Positions 54,701-60,020 of a DNA stretch of 64,000 nt are shown here, piece after piece. Position 1 is the first letter of the stretch; the number at the start of each line of letters is the position of its first letter. The notes below the pieces were generated by a model. That model ran no database searches, was not told the origin of the DNA, and saw nothing but the letters and a program-made list of their open reading frames with translations. Source of the stretch: Lepeophtheirus salmonis. Taxonomy: Eukaryota > Arthropoda > Copepoda > Siphonostomatoida > Caligidae. The DNA lies in the NCBI RefSeq assembly GCF_016086655.4, contig NC_052138.2:34235403-34299402 (forward strand). Reading direction: 5' to 3'. The translations under genes and the position numbers were made by a program.

Positions 54701-56661
54701 TTTTTTGTTCCGTCTTTCTTCAATGAGAGCTATCTCTTCACGAATGTTATTAAGTTTGCTTCTCTCGGAACGCAGCTCTTGATCCAATTTGAGACATTGC
54801 TCCATTTGATGAGTGAGTAAGGCTATAGAGAAAAAAATGTTATATGATTAGCATTTCGACTAGACATATGTATTATGTATGAATATTAGGGAGAAAACGG
54901 GATTTGAAGACATTATTAGTTTGGACACAAGATTCACTCATTTTTAAATAAAGTGAATACTCAAATGAAAATGAGTTAGAATAGTCACACAACATGCTTT
55001 TGGTATCTGATCATGAACAACACACGAGGAAATCATCCAGAGGAGAAAACAATGTTCAAACAAACAAACTAAATTTACCACGAGTATAAGCCAATCTTTT
55101 TTCCTCATCAGCTGGATTGGACTGAAACTCTTCAGGATAGTAACATGTAAGATGATTTAAACCATTCATATTGAGATTCGGCAATGAATTGTAGCGTGGA
55201 GAGACAATTGTAGGATTATTTAATTGCGTGCAGTATGCAGAAGATGGTCGGGCCACTACACCATGAGCAAAAAGGGAATTAAGATTTAATGAGGCAGGAC
55301 GAGAAGTTTGAAATGAAGGACCATTGCCTCGTATAGGTTTTCGTCTCTTAGGATCAGGAGAATTATTAAAATTAGAAGTTATATTGAGAACTTTGCCTCC
55401 ATCTTCATATTGTAGATGAAAAATGGAAGAGGATGAATTGGATAGATTATTAGTTAAATCCGTGTGAGTAGTAGTAATGAAGCTCTCAGTTTTACCAAGA
55501 GACACTTCGAGATGTGACTCGACTCCTTCTTCAGAGTTTATAGTGCTAGTAGCATAGTGAACCTTCCCACCGTCCACATTCATTTCCATCTTTAATCGTC
55601 GTGAAAAATGTAATTACATAGAGTGAAAGAAACATTTATGTATATGCAATGAACGGCCATGAATAATTAATAATATTGTCTTAAATTATGTAAATTCATA
55701 TACTTCAAGAATAAAATTCTTAAGTTGAAAAGGATATTGATTCTCCTATCATGTTAAAATATGAAGAGCTGAATGACAAGCCCCAAGTATATGGATATAT
55801 AAGTAAATGGATTAAGAAAATATACATAGTATTATTAAGACAATAAATCATGAAAACAGCTCTAACCTTGTCGCTATTGGCGCCTAAGCTACTCCCCATG
55901 GAGGAATGACCTGAACTATCATGATGAAGATGATTTAAGGAGTTTAATAGTGTGAGAGCTCCAGGCACTGCTCCCTCGGAATCATGCCGAATAATAAAGG
56001 GTGCAAAGGGTTGAATATTAGCATTAAGGGTAATAAAATTGGCATTTTTATCGGGAGCCTTTTTCTTCATGTTAAGTATCGAATGAGACTCTTCTCCACT
56101 TCCACCATTACCATCACAGAGTGAGCATTTTCTCCGCCAGACCAAATTGGAAGATGAGAAAAACCGACTATCCTCCTCTAAGCTGCCATTTGTTTCACAA
56201 AATTTTTGATAAAACATTTTCCTCCTGGCAAATATTTTACTATAAGGATTTTCTCGACAAGAGCGATTACATTTTGAAGTTTGTTGAACGATAGTTGCTT
56301 TAGCAGAGGTTGTAGTAGAAGTCAAAAATGTGGAACTTGATGACACAAGAATTGAACTTGAAGAGACCATGGCGGTAGTAGTCTTACCTCTTTGCGTTGA
56401 AAATTTTCCCTCCTTCATTGCTCTCTTGGAACGTGATAGAAACAGAGACTGGGCTGATAATTCCCGGATGCAAAGTTCCTTATCCCCACAATACTGAAGG
56501 AAAAATATATTATCTAATAGTAGAATTTGAATTTATGTATGACTTGAAAGTACCTTTATGATTGTGTCCTTTACAGCCTCATCTGGGACATTAGGATACT
56601 CTGCCTTGAGCTCATGCATAAGTTTCATATAGAAAATGACATTACTATTATCTGATGTCAT
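30618..56661 (-). CDS. TAB2/TAB3-like TAK1-binding adaptor, eight exons
   Basis: Coding exons on the minus strand: 56661-56554, 56493-55867, 55589-55079, 54822-54677, 54596-54500, 54426-54340, 44190-43978, 30721-30618. Every junction has GT-AG borders and phases match (0,0,1,0,1,1,1). They give 1893 coding bases: 630 residues plus stop, near the roughly 700 of vertebrate TAB2/TAB3. A CUE domain (residues about 8-50, EYPNVP at 21-26) binds ubiquitin. A Ser/Thr- and Asn-rich region follows. A coiled coil (about 416-497) is where TAB proteins contact TAK1. An NZF finger (W570, C572, C575, C586, C589, with T576-F577) binds Lys63-linked ubiquitin. In the family, TAB2/3 bring TAK1 kinase to ubiquitin scaffolds in cytoplasmic innate-immune and JNK signalling; in this species that role is inferred. 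Exon 8 adds an acidic tail after the finger, where known members usually end. Exons 1-7 are solid; exon 8 is less certain. Confidence 0.85.
30722..33310. other. Part of TAB-like intron 7, no recognised element
   Basis: AT-rich sequence without a supported gene. The minus-strand open frame at 31856-32050 is 64 codons with no recognised domain. The sequence near 31720-31830 (less AT-rich, with a C run) may be an old repeat. Confidence 0.4.
33313..34340 (+). mobile_element. Mariner (DD34D) transposase with damaged active site
   Basis: A mariner transposase is spread over shifted frames. The helix-turn-helix end is at 33313-33545 (TTMKRWFADFKRGRTDTDDA). A middle part has HLGMEKLFSKWVP near 33590-33630, FWDSDRILFIDYLEHNSDY near 33850-33905 and LFHQDNEPCHKS near 33980-34015. 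The final motif HPLYSPDLAPSGYWLF is near 34060-34110. Mariners have a third catalytic Asp at the position that is Gly here (SGY instead of SDY), 34 residues after the Asp of HQDN. The right end near 34318-34335 reads CTAGGCCCGGGACTTATT, a typical mariner terminus; no left terminal repeat was found. Frameshifts and stops (for example near 33543 and 33738) also inactivate it. It lies in TAB-like intron 7, opposite the gene. Confidence 0.85.
34341..36146. other. Intronic non-coding DNA, no recognised element
   Basis: AT-rich sequence with no gene. The 72-codon minus-strand frame at 34884-35102 has no recognised domain. Confidence 0.4.
36147..36500. mobile_element. hAT-type element end
   Basis: Starts CAGGGATGTCCCACCCGTTG followed by GCGGGCAGCACTACGGCCCA, the pattern of a ZBED-type hAT terminus in which mirrored GGCCC/GGGCC words follow CAGNG. 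No matching right end was found, so the downstream limit is nominal. No transposase is encoded here. Confidence 0.5.
36530..36770 (-). pseudogene. LINE reverse-transcriptase C-terminal fragment
   Basis: On the minus strand the frame reads CRGCGLSDENPLHLVYECP, then QFIIEGTQLLDNFRPFQIHS and ALDEQ-like sequence. The C-x2-C-x(8-9)-H-x(4)-C spacing is the C-terminal zinc-knuckle pattern of R1/Jockey-like LINE polymerases. Upstream domains are absent; this is a 5'-truncated piece. It is oriented with the TAB-like gene. Confidence 0.6.
36848..37080 (+). repeat. Dispersed repeat family A, best copy
   Basis: Carries the full ordered words: GTAAGTCCTTGTTGGACTCT, GATGGACATCGGATTAAT, GTTTATTTCCTTCC, CAGCTGTTATAATAAAACG, GACAGCTAAGCTGTTCTCC and CAGGGTTACCACATT. 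The GACAGCTAAGCTGT part is itself palindromic. No coding content was seen. Confidence 0.7.
37546..37765 (-). mobile_element. Mariner-lineage transposon end with C-terminal codons
   Basis: TACAGGGTGGTCCAGATAAA follows a TA-rich site and is a mariner-type terminal repeat. The minus strand just inside it encodes LDPHEVARTCQIFRRRVDEV then LKEGGFHY, the usual C-terminal signature of this transposase group. The other end and the remainder are missing. Confidence 0.6.
37959..38449. mobile_element. hAT-type MITE with a nested repeat
   Basis: The left end is TAGTGTTGGGGTCCGGTCTG and the right end is GGACCGAGTTTCAACACTTA. Flanks TAGAAAAA and TAGATACA agree at 6 of 8 bases, as expected for an old 8-bp duplication. 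The ends match the element at 53594-54141. A copy of repeat family C (CAACCAATCAACGTT) lies inside at about 38034. Confidence 0.6.
39150..39690 (-). pseudogene. Mariner transposase remnant with internal deletion
   Basis: On the minus strand the order is IRHILHFYYLKGKKASKATK (about 39590-39650, mariner N-terminal helix), a jump, LDCLKLVIGQKRSALVNR (about 39440-39495), and KYPPYIPNMSPTDYHLF then EACKNWLSEFFWDKGFYEQG in an open frame (39159-39353). The third catalytic Asp (TDY) survives, but the HQDN block is mutated and the region with the first Asp is lost. This is a different mariner lineage from the element at 33313. Confidence 0.7.
40010..40385 (-). pseudogene. Mariner-lineage transposase, N-terminus joined to C-terminus
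   Basis: On the minus strand an N-terminal helix-turn-helix segment (LVRAFLDADKKPTEISKQLG, about 40270-40330) is followed, after little central sequence, by EDYICNGCKAFCGRLEAIID (about 40060-40118). This is the same kind of core deletion as at 4471 and 14537. A 101-codon minus-strand frame over 40075-40380 is out of register with the real coding pieces. Confidence 0.6.
41190..41320 (+). repeat. Partial copy of repeat family A
   Basis: Contains GCTATAGAATGAAACGTCAT, GACAAATAAGCTTCTC and ATTAACCACATTGTT, matching the second half of the copy at 36848-37080. Confidence 0.5.
41321..42659. other. Intronic DNA with families B and C
   Basis: An A-rich block at 41500-41760 ends GATTCAGATTAATTGCCCC, shared with 26960-26980. 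Family C words lie at 42312-42342 and, inverted, 42400-42425, flanking about 60-70 bases. No coding content was recognised; the 66-codon minus-strand frame at 41292-41492 has no domain. Confidence 0.4.
42660..43080. repeat. Repeat family D, two tandem partial copies
   Basis: The unit beginning AATTTTCAATCTGATGTATT, with CGACTGCTGGG and then CAAAACACACAAC and CTATGACGT, occurs at about 42816-42890 and again at about 42910-42990. A single copy at 23480 and a tail piece at 26580 are related. No coding content was seen. Confidence 0.55.
43126..43472. mobile_element. 347-bp element with 26-bp terminal inverted repeats
   Basis: The left arm (43126-43151) reads CTAATGACTGTAGAGATGGG then ATTTGT; the right arm (43447-43472) is its exact reverse complement. 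No open frame lies between. It looks like a MITE, but I could not define a target duplication, so the superfamily is unknown. Confidence 0.75.
43978..44190 (-). CDS. TAB-like gene exon 7 (NZF zinc finger)
   Basis: The acceptor is TCTCTACTTTTTTTTTAG and the donor TCAATTG/GTAAGT. Encodes an Asn run from an AAT repeat, then AQWACTECTFLNHPALNHC and EECEMPRFSI. The finger keeps Trp, four Cys and the Thr-Phe pair used by NZF domains to bind ubiquitin. At the position where TAB2 and TAB3 have Gln between the last two Cys (CEQC), this protein has Glu (CEEC). Confidence 0.9.
44485..44960 (+). pseudogene. Nuclear mitochondrial insert of cytochrome c oxidase subunit III
   Basis: Read in the invertebrate mitochondrial code, one frame runs from about 44485 to beyond 44950 without a stop. 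TGA must be read as Trp and AGA as Ser. In the standard code the same frame stops at TGA codons such as the one after VEI (44747). The product has the subunit III landmarks GLRGGKFLFLLSGIL (matching the GLR.G..LFI.SE block), FGYFDSSLMASVEIW (matching the F.SSLAP..E block), LLNTFILLSSG and IWSHHLL. Cox3 is normally an inner-membrane subunit encoded in mitochondria; here the piece lacks the N-terminal part and the final helices, and sits inside TAB-like intron 6, so it is a dead copy. The absence of frameshifts suggests a fairly recent insertion. Boundaries are uncertain by about 20 bases. The right end abuts a family C repeat word. Confidence 0.85.
44961..46869. other. Intronic DNA with a duplicated segment
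   Basis: Segments at about 45338-45475 and 45605-45755 are direct repeats. Shared are TCTTGTTAATCC/TCTTGTTGATCC, ATTTATTATTTATATAAAT-like words, AATATTGGCTA-like words and CTTTTAATAAAATATTA. A GGACCGGTCCGAGGACTG fragment of the TAGTGTTG MITE family is at about 46370. No gene was recognised. Confidence 0.45.
45338..45755. repeat. Direct duplication, two units of about 140 bp
   Basis: The two units, offset by about 270 bases, share order and spacing of several words, ending in CTTTTAATAAAATATTA in both. Divergence is moderate (roughly a quarter of positions by eye). No known element was recognised. Confidence 0.5.
46870..47466 (+). mobile_element. 597-bp mariner-type element with TIRs and TA duplication
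   Basis: The left end CAGGGTGCACAAGCTATC and the right end, read inward, CAGGGTGCACAAGGTATA are inverted repeats, each flanked by TA. A plus-strand frame at 46978-47181 encodes a transposase N-terminal fragment with a helix-turn-helix-like stretch (DNITIARTLVLSETFVHKIR). Near 47220-47320 a C-terminal piece reads PQDLRVNTDPDLDVLETKVK. The catalytic core is missing, so it is a non-autonomous internal-deletion derivative. Confidence 0.8.
47690..48385 (+). pseudogene. ZBED-type hAT transposase relic
   Basis: Coding pieces at 47860-48060 (KYSEEFLKYGFNFIVKAGIE, then a degenerate BED finger CANCKIMKSMKSSTIKCHF) continue in another frame with SYLVALRIAKAKKPHTITEE (48128-48187) and LGAEYANKLNSLI. This order is that of the FAM200/ZBED5-like hAT proteins. 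The right terminus near 48362-48380, AAAGGTTGGGAACCGCTAG, gives a hAT-like CTAGCGGTTCCCAACCTT when reversed. A GGGTCGTGACCCC palindrome near 47687 is also typical of this group. The element is truncated and broken by stops. Confidence 0.7.
48460..48690. repeat. Direct repeat, first unit (second at 50020-50250)
   Basis: Shared words in the same order as 50020-50250: TCTGAGTTAC/TTTGAGTTAC, CTGATCAGACCAAATTCC/CTGATCAGACCAGATTCC, GTGTCTTAAAGTTTTT/GTGTCTCAAAGTTTTT and AGTGCACCAAAAA/AATGCACCAAAAA. They are diverged but unmistakable. There is no coding content and no TIR. Confidence 0.6.
49060..49198. repeat. Partial copy of the 52-kb/62-kb composite repeat
   Basis: AGTCACATGGTGCTCCCTC, TATACCAATACA, then CACTTTAGATGAGGTTTATC and AAGTACTCCCTG match 62240-62460 in order, and the start matches the 52-kb copy more weakly. 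Confidence 0.55.
49199..49573. mobile_element. TAGTGTTG-ended MITE, copy with both ends
   Basis: The left end is TAGTGTTGTATCGGTTCC and the right end GACCGGTCCCAATGAATTAA then GACAACACTA. Inside are GGACTGGACTGGGGTCC-like mirrored words. The flanks do not form a clear 8-bp duplication, so it may be two fused ends rather than one intact insertion. Confidence 0.5.
49574..51370. repeat. Further fragments of the TAGTGTTG MITE family and direct repeat
   Basis: Family words are at 49728-49815 (GTGTGTTAGTCCTTATTTATTC), 50700-50793 (GGGACTGGACTGGATGGGAC, ending ACACAACACT) and 51239-51365 (AAGTGTCAAACCTTATTTATTC, ending GAGACAACACTA). A piece of the 52-kb composite repeat is at 49630-49700 (GGGAGTTATCTTTTATATTATTAAGGC). 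The second unit of the 48460 direct repeat lies at 50020-50250. Open frames at 50338-50529 and 50688-50873 have no domain; the latter overlaps a MITE fragment. Confidence 0.5.
52050..53060. repeat. Composite repeat, 52-kb copy, with internal tandem array
   Basis: Opens with a tandem array: GCGTTTTGCATGTAG begins at 52169, 52294 and 52421 (spacing 125 and 127), and a degenerate first copy is near 52070. It continues with TACTCCCTGGCTCAT, ACGTGTGAGCGCCCTCATC, GGGAGTTATCTTTTATATTA, GCCGACGCCTAAT, ATTTTTGACTCATA and TACACCAAAAATAGCCTGA. The same order recurs at 62220-63480 on the same strand. No coding capacity, LTR or TIR was recognised. It lies within TAB-like intron 6. Confidence 0.7.
53061..53585. 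other. Intronic non-coding DNA
   Basis: AT-rich sequence with no recognised element. Confidence 0.4.
53594..54141. mobile_element. 548-bp hAT-type MITE with perfect 8-bp target duplication
   Basis: The left end is TAGTGTTGAGACTCGGCCC and the right end TCAGACCCAAACCCAACACTA. It is flanked on both sides by the identical 8-mer GTATCTAC (53586-53593 and 54142-54149), diagnostic of hAT insertion. Subterminal repeats of the form GACCGATTTTTTTTGGTCT are scattered inside, plus ACGGTCTCAGACCGGTCT near the right end. There is no coding capacity. It sits in intron 6, about 200 bases upstream of exon 6 in plus coordinates. Confidence 0.9.
54340..54426 (-). CDS. TAB-like gene exon 6 (linker)
   Basis: The acceptor is TATTTTTTGCAG and the donor TTAAAG/GTAGGA. 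Encodes VPLGETNVEFYGFLSPKLSD then NKKPSLQIK, with no recognised domain. Intron 6, from 54339 down to 44191, follows and contains the transposons and NUMT at 44.2-54.3 kb. Confidence 0.75.
54500..54596 (-). CDS. TAB-like gene exon 5 (coiled coil, continued)
   Basis: The acceptor is TTAATACATAG and the donor GGAAAAG/GTATGT. Encodes LKRNEGIEKDIKSLRYSCD then TLAAKVTKITKGK, which continues the coiled-coil heptads. Confidence 0.8.
54677..54822 (-). CDS. TAB-like gene exon 4 (coiled coil)
   Basis: The acceptor is TTTTTTTCTCTATAG and the donor CTCAG/GTAATA. Encodes LLTHQMEQCLKLDQELRSE and SKLNNIREEIALIEERRNKK, a heptad-patterned helix with charged flanks, matching the coiled coil before the C-terminal finger in TAB2/TAB3. 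Confidence 0.85.
55079..55589 (-). CDS. TAB-like gene exon 3 (low-complexity middle)
   Basis: Entered after an AG at 55591-55590 with a weak pyrimidine tract, and leaves at CGTG/GTAAAT. Encodes about 170 residues including RRKPIRGNGPSFQTSRP, LNSLFAHG and EFQSNPADEEKRLAYTRG; the last stretch begins the coiled coil. The phases agree with exons 2 and 4. The weak acceptor is the least certain border in the 5' half. Confidence 0.8.
55867..56493 (-). CDS. TAB-like gene exon 2 (rest of CUE, Ser/Thr-rich region)
   Basis: The acceptor is TTTTTCCTTCAG. The exon completes the CUE domain (YCGDKELCIRELSAQS) and continues with a Ser/Thr-rich stretch, a basic Cys-containing segment (KCNRSC; later CSLCDG) and a His/Ser-rich end (HLHHDSSGHSSMGSSLGANS). 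Its donor is AAG/GTTAGA. The Cys pairs are not a zinc-binding motif I recognise. The frame runs on past the donor into the intron, which is read-through rather than coding. Confidence 0.85.
56554..56661 (-). CDS. TAB-like gene exon 1 (start codon, first half of CUE)
   Basis: Encodes residues 1-36 from MTSDNSN to DTIIK. The ATG at 56661 has an A at -3 (GAAAATGAC) and is the first in frame. It ends with an AAG followed by the GTACTT donor. The Leu-rich helix MKLMHELKAEYPNVP matches the first helix and turn of CUE domains. Confidence 0.85.
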
Positions 56662-57835
56662 TTTCTACTTCTCCTGATTTTCTTGCAGTGGTTTGGATTG
56701 AAGGAACATATGATACAAATGCAATGATTGATGGATGTTGAATATTCGCATATTTTCTTTCGTTTCTACATTTCAAAAAAGCAGATCCTTTTTAAGGGCG
56801 TAACCTACAAATTTAAAAAAAGGGGGGGTTATATTATATTTTAGAAAAGCATAATATAGTATAATAATTTTCCAAATAAGTACTAATCAAAGAATCACTT
56901 TTATTTAAACAGGTGCAACATCATGATAGAGTTGAAGAAAAATAATAAGACATAGAATAATCATAATAAATATCTAAATGTATACCTACGTATCCATTGT
57001 ATCCTCAATTTTAGGGGGGGTTTGAGAGCAATCCTTGAAATTTTAACAAATGTGTACTTTACGAGAGAATCACTTTCTTTCTTTCACAACAGCAAATAAT
57101 AAGTGGGGAAACTGGAGCATTAGTCCTAGTCCTTATTACAGATTTTTCTATCAAAAGAAATAGTTCATTACGTCATTATAAATGTGTACATTTGTATGAA
57201 TGATTATATCATCATCAAAATACAATAGCATCCTTCTATGTACATCACCCAATCGAAATTTATTCAATGCAATTGATTGCAAAAAACAGTAGAGGTTAGT
57301 AAATCAGGCTATCAAATGTATTACTATCATTTATTATTACATTAAATCCGAATCACAAATACACACACTTGTCAAAATAACAAAAATAGTAGGTAGGTTG
57401 TTGCTACATATGAAGGCTCAAAGGTACACATAGTTTTTCCCCCCTAAAGATGAATGAGCAGGAGGAGATTACTCGAGAAGTGAAAATGCGCATCTCATAT
57501 TCTGGCGTAATGGGTAGCAGCCTCCCTCTCTCCTCCTATTCTTTCTTCTTCTTTTTTTTCCCACCTATGATTTAAAAAGCAGAGCAAAAAAAACTCTCTA
57601 AAGCATGTAGTGCTAGGTTTTGCTTTCTAACGTCCAAATATGGGCCAAGAAATTAACTAACTAAGGGGAAAATGCATTTTACCGTACTAGAGTATGTCGT
57701 AGTACTTTACTGCCTAATTTATTCTAGAGAATATTTAATATGTAGAAGAAGATATATAATAGTAATATATCTTCGCAAACTCACTCCACTCCATAGCGTT
57801 TACTCTACTCCCTCCCACTTTTTCTGTACTATATA
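56662..57835. other. 5' flank of the TAB-like gene
   Basis: Upstream of the minus-strand start codon. Between 56662 and about 56800 there is probable 5' UTR; a non-coding first exon further up cannot be excluded (a TTTGTAG acceptor-like site is near 56805). No TATA box stands out from the AT-rich background. Pyrimidine-rich tracts (CTCTCTCCTCCTATTC, TTCTTTCTTCTTC) at 57520-57560 are the only composition change. Confidence 0.35.
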
Positions 57836-58205
57836 CCGGGTGGAAACTTGAAACTTACACAATTGTATTATATTGATTTGAGATGTTCTGTGTGATGAAA
57901 TTAGAAATGTCTATCATTGTATAGGTAGCCATGTACCTATCTCAAGCATGGCATCGCAGCGAGATTCAAGGCTTAAGGCATCAACCGTTCTTCGTGCGGT
58001 TCACACTCCAACAGAGGTGGTCAGACTGAGGGGAATGACTCGTACGACCATCTATAATATTAAAAAGGGGCTATAATAAATCAATTTGACATTGGCTATG
58101 TATCATAAAAAGATAGATAAAGATTTTTGTTAAATGTATAATTAAAGAATGGTGGAGTATTTCCTTTTTTATTTCCAATTGTGTAAGTTTCAAGTTTCCA
58201 CCCGG
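57836..58205 (+). mobile_element. 370-bp MITE with perfect 30-bp TIRs and TA duplication
   Basis: The left end starts CCGGGTGGAAACTTGAAACT and continues to position 30; the right end is its exact reverse complement. TA flanks both sides (57834-57835 and 58206-58207). This is the layout of a Tc1/mariner-type MITE. It retains the beginning of its parent transposase gene (57948-58076) and has lost everything from the end of the first DNA-binding helix-turn-helix to the C-terminus. Identical TIRs suggest recent movement. Confidence 0.9.
57948..58076 (+). CDS. Intact 42-codon helix-turn-helix ORF inside the MITE
   Basis: ATG at 57948, TAA at 58074-58076. The product, opening MASQRDSRLKASTVLRAVHT, has PTEVVRLRGMTRTTIYNIKK as its core. 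This is a helix-turn-helix of the type that opens Tc1/mariner transposases and binds their terminal repeats. There is no catalytic domain. The frame has no stop or frameshift, although the element is otherwise reduced. Whether it is transcribed or translated is unknown; it may simply be the leftover 5' end of the parent gene in a young deletion derivative. It is about 1.3 kb upstream of the TAB-like start codon and faces away from that gene. Confidence 0.55.
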   Translation: MASQRDSRLKASTVLRAVHTPTEVVRLRGMTRTTIYNIKKGL

Positions 58206-58768
58206 TAGCATAGGTACTGCCTATATACAAATAGTAAATATATTTATCTGCTTCATCGTTTAAGCAAATTAAAATAAGACATAATGAATCAGGCGAAGGT
58301 CAATTTTGATAGTATTATTATTATTATGATATTTGTTCTTGGGGCTTGAGAAAGAGAGACAATGATCGATGGAAATTACAAAAGAGATTGTTACAAAAGA
58401 ATAAAAGAAACTTAATTAATTGTATTATTTGCATATTATGTGATACGTCAACATAAACGCAATTTGTAACACTAATTCTCAATTTATTTATTTTTACTTC
58501 TTCAGTATTAACGACTCAATATTATTTAATAAGCTTATTTCCATTTATACACAAGAACTTAATAGTACGTATATTCATTTGTAAATAAAGCGAAAGAGAG
58601 TGGCTCCGTCTTGCCGCAAAATAATACAACTACTTGAATGATTATATTATTTAATAAAAAATAACATACGTAAAATTCCTCACAAAGACGGCCCTATTAA
58701 AATTCTTCTGAGCATAGGCCATTTTTTAAACAACAGGCTACAAACTGTCACACCACCTTACGGATAGT

Positions 58769-60020
58769 GTAGAAAGTGCGACAGGGAAAATTTTCACCGT
58801 CAAGAAGCAAAACCTAAGCCTTAATAACTTTTTATTAGAAAAGTATAATGAAAAATGTTATTGAAAAAACTTTTCCCAGTCAATATTGCATGAATTATTC
58901 AATATGACCGCCTCCATCCTCTATCACAGCATCCACACGAGGTCGAAACATGGCACAAGTTTTAACAATATAGTCGGCAAACATATTGGCCCATTGCTTA
59001 TTCATGCTGGCCTTGATCTCCTGCACATTTCTGTGTTATGTCTTCCCAACCTTACTCTTTAAGACCCTCCACAAACTGAAGTCGAGGGAATTGAGATCAG
59101 AACTAGAAGAGTGTCAGATGATATCGTCCCAGAAATTAGGAAAGTGATCCTTGCAGAAGTTTTGTGTCTTCAAGCCATATAGCTGGGGGCACCGTCTTAG
59201 GTCCACACATATTTGTTCTCTGGATATTTAGCCTTCAGCCAGTGTAAGATTTTCACCTCATGACCTTATAGTGGAACTCAGCCCCAATTTTCTCATGGGG
59301 CTTGAGGAAGAAGGGATCCATTTTGATCTCCTCAGAGGTCAAGACTCCCAAGCACATTGTTTGGGCCGGATGTTTTGTCCTGAAGGTGTCCTGAACTTCC
59401 TCAAGTGATGCTTATATAAAACTGTCGTTTCTGGGGTTTAAAACCAGGTCGACTGTCAAGATCTTCACAGTCAACAGATTACTCTTCAAGTAATTAAGGA
59501 CTGTTTTGCATCTCTCAAGCATAAAGACCTTCAACCTGTCGGTGAGGAGATGTCTTTAAGTCGTGAAACCCCTATAAAGACCAAGGTCATGATGAACTGC
59601 CCTCCTGATAGTGATCTCGTCACTCGTCAGCCAAGTGGCGCATTGATGCTGTTAGATCTTCCTTGATATTGGCCACCAGGAACTTAGGAAATGTTTCATT
59701 TCGGTTCACACAATTTCCTCCACATTCTGCCTTCCTTATAACTCTTTTCCCATTCTCCTTGACCACCTTGATGTTCCGGACTGTCCTCAGGGTCACGCCG
59801 ACAATTTCTGCAATTCTTTTTGGCTTAACATCCGCGTCAAAAAGATCCGAAATCCTTCGCCTTTTTTATTCCTGTTCACTCATTTTTGTCCGATTTTGAT
59901 TCTCAAGAAAAACATCACATGTATTGGATCATTGCTTGAGATGTCATTTGAAACCTTAATTAGCGCAAAAAAAATAAAATAATACTAATGACGCGGAAAA
60001 TTTCACTGTCGTACTCTGTA
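58769..60020 (-). mobile_element. Nearly full-length Tc1/mariner transposon, inactive
   Basis: The ends are imperfect inverted repeats: TGTAGAAAGTGCGACAGGGA on the left and, read inward from 60020, TACAGAGTACGACAGTGAAA on the right, each followed by ATTTTC. The minus strand carries transposase pieces in family order. A helix-turn-helix region (RISDLFDADVKPKRIAEIVG, about 59790-59850) is followed by a basic linker. VNRNETFPKFLVANIKEDL (about 59650-59710) comes next, then VWTxDGAPSYMA (about 59170-59210, second catalytic Asp; x is a stop). The third-Asp block DLNSLDFSLW-like follows near 59080-59110, and the C-terminal MNKQWANMFADYIVKTCAMF then RPRVDAVIED (about 58915-59005). Many stops and frameshifts are present. 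About 1250 bp fits a complete element. The plus-strand frame at 59663-59899 is a shadow. Confidence 0.85.

Noticed and set aside
55720..56418. A continuous 232-codon minus-strand open frame read as a separate gene
   Set aside because: It starts at an internal Met of TAB-like exon 2 and runs through the AAG/GTTAGA donor into intron sequence; the exon model explains it.
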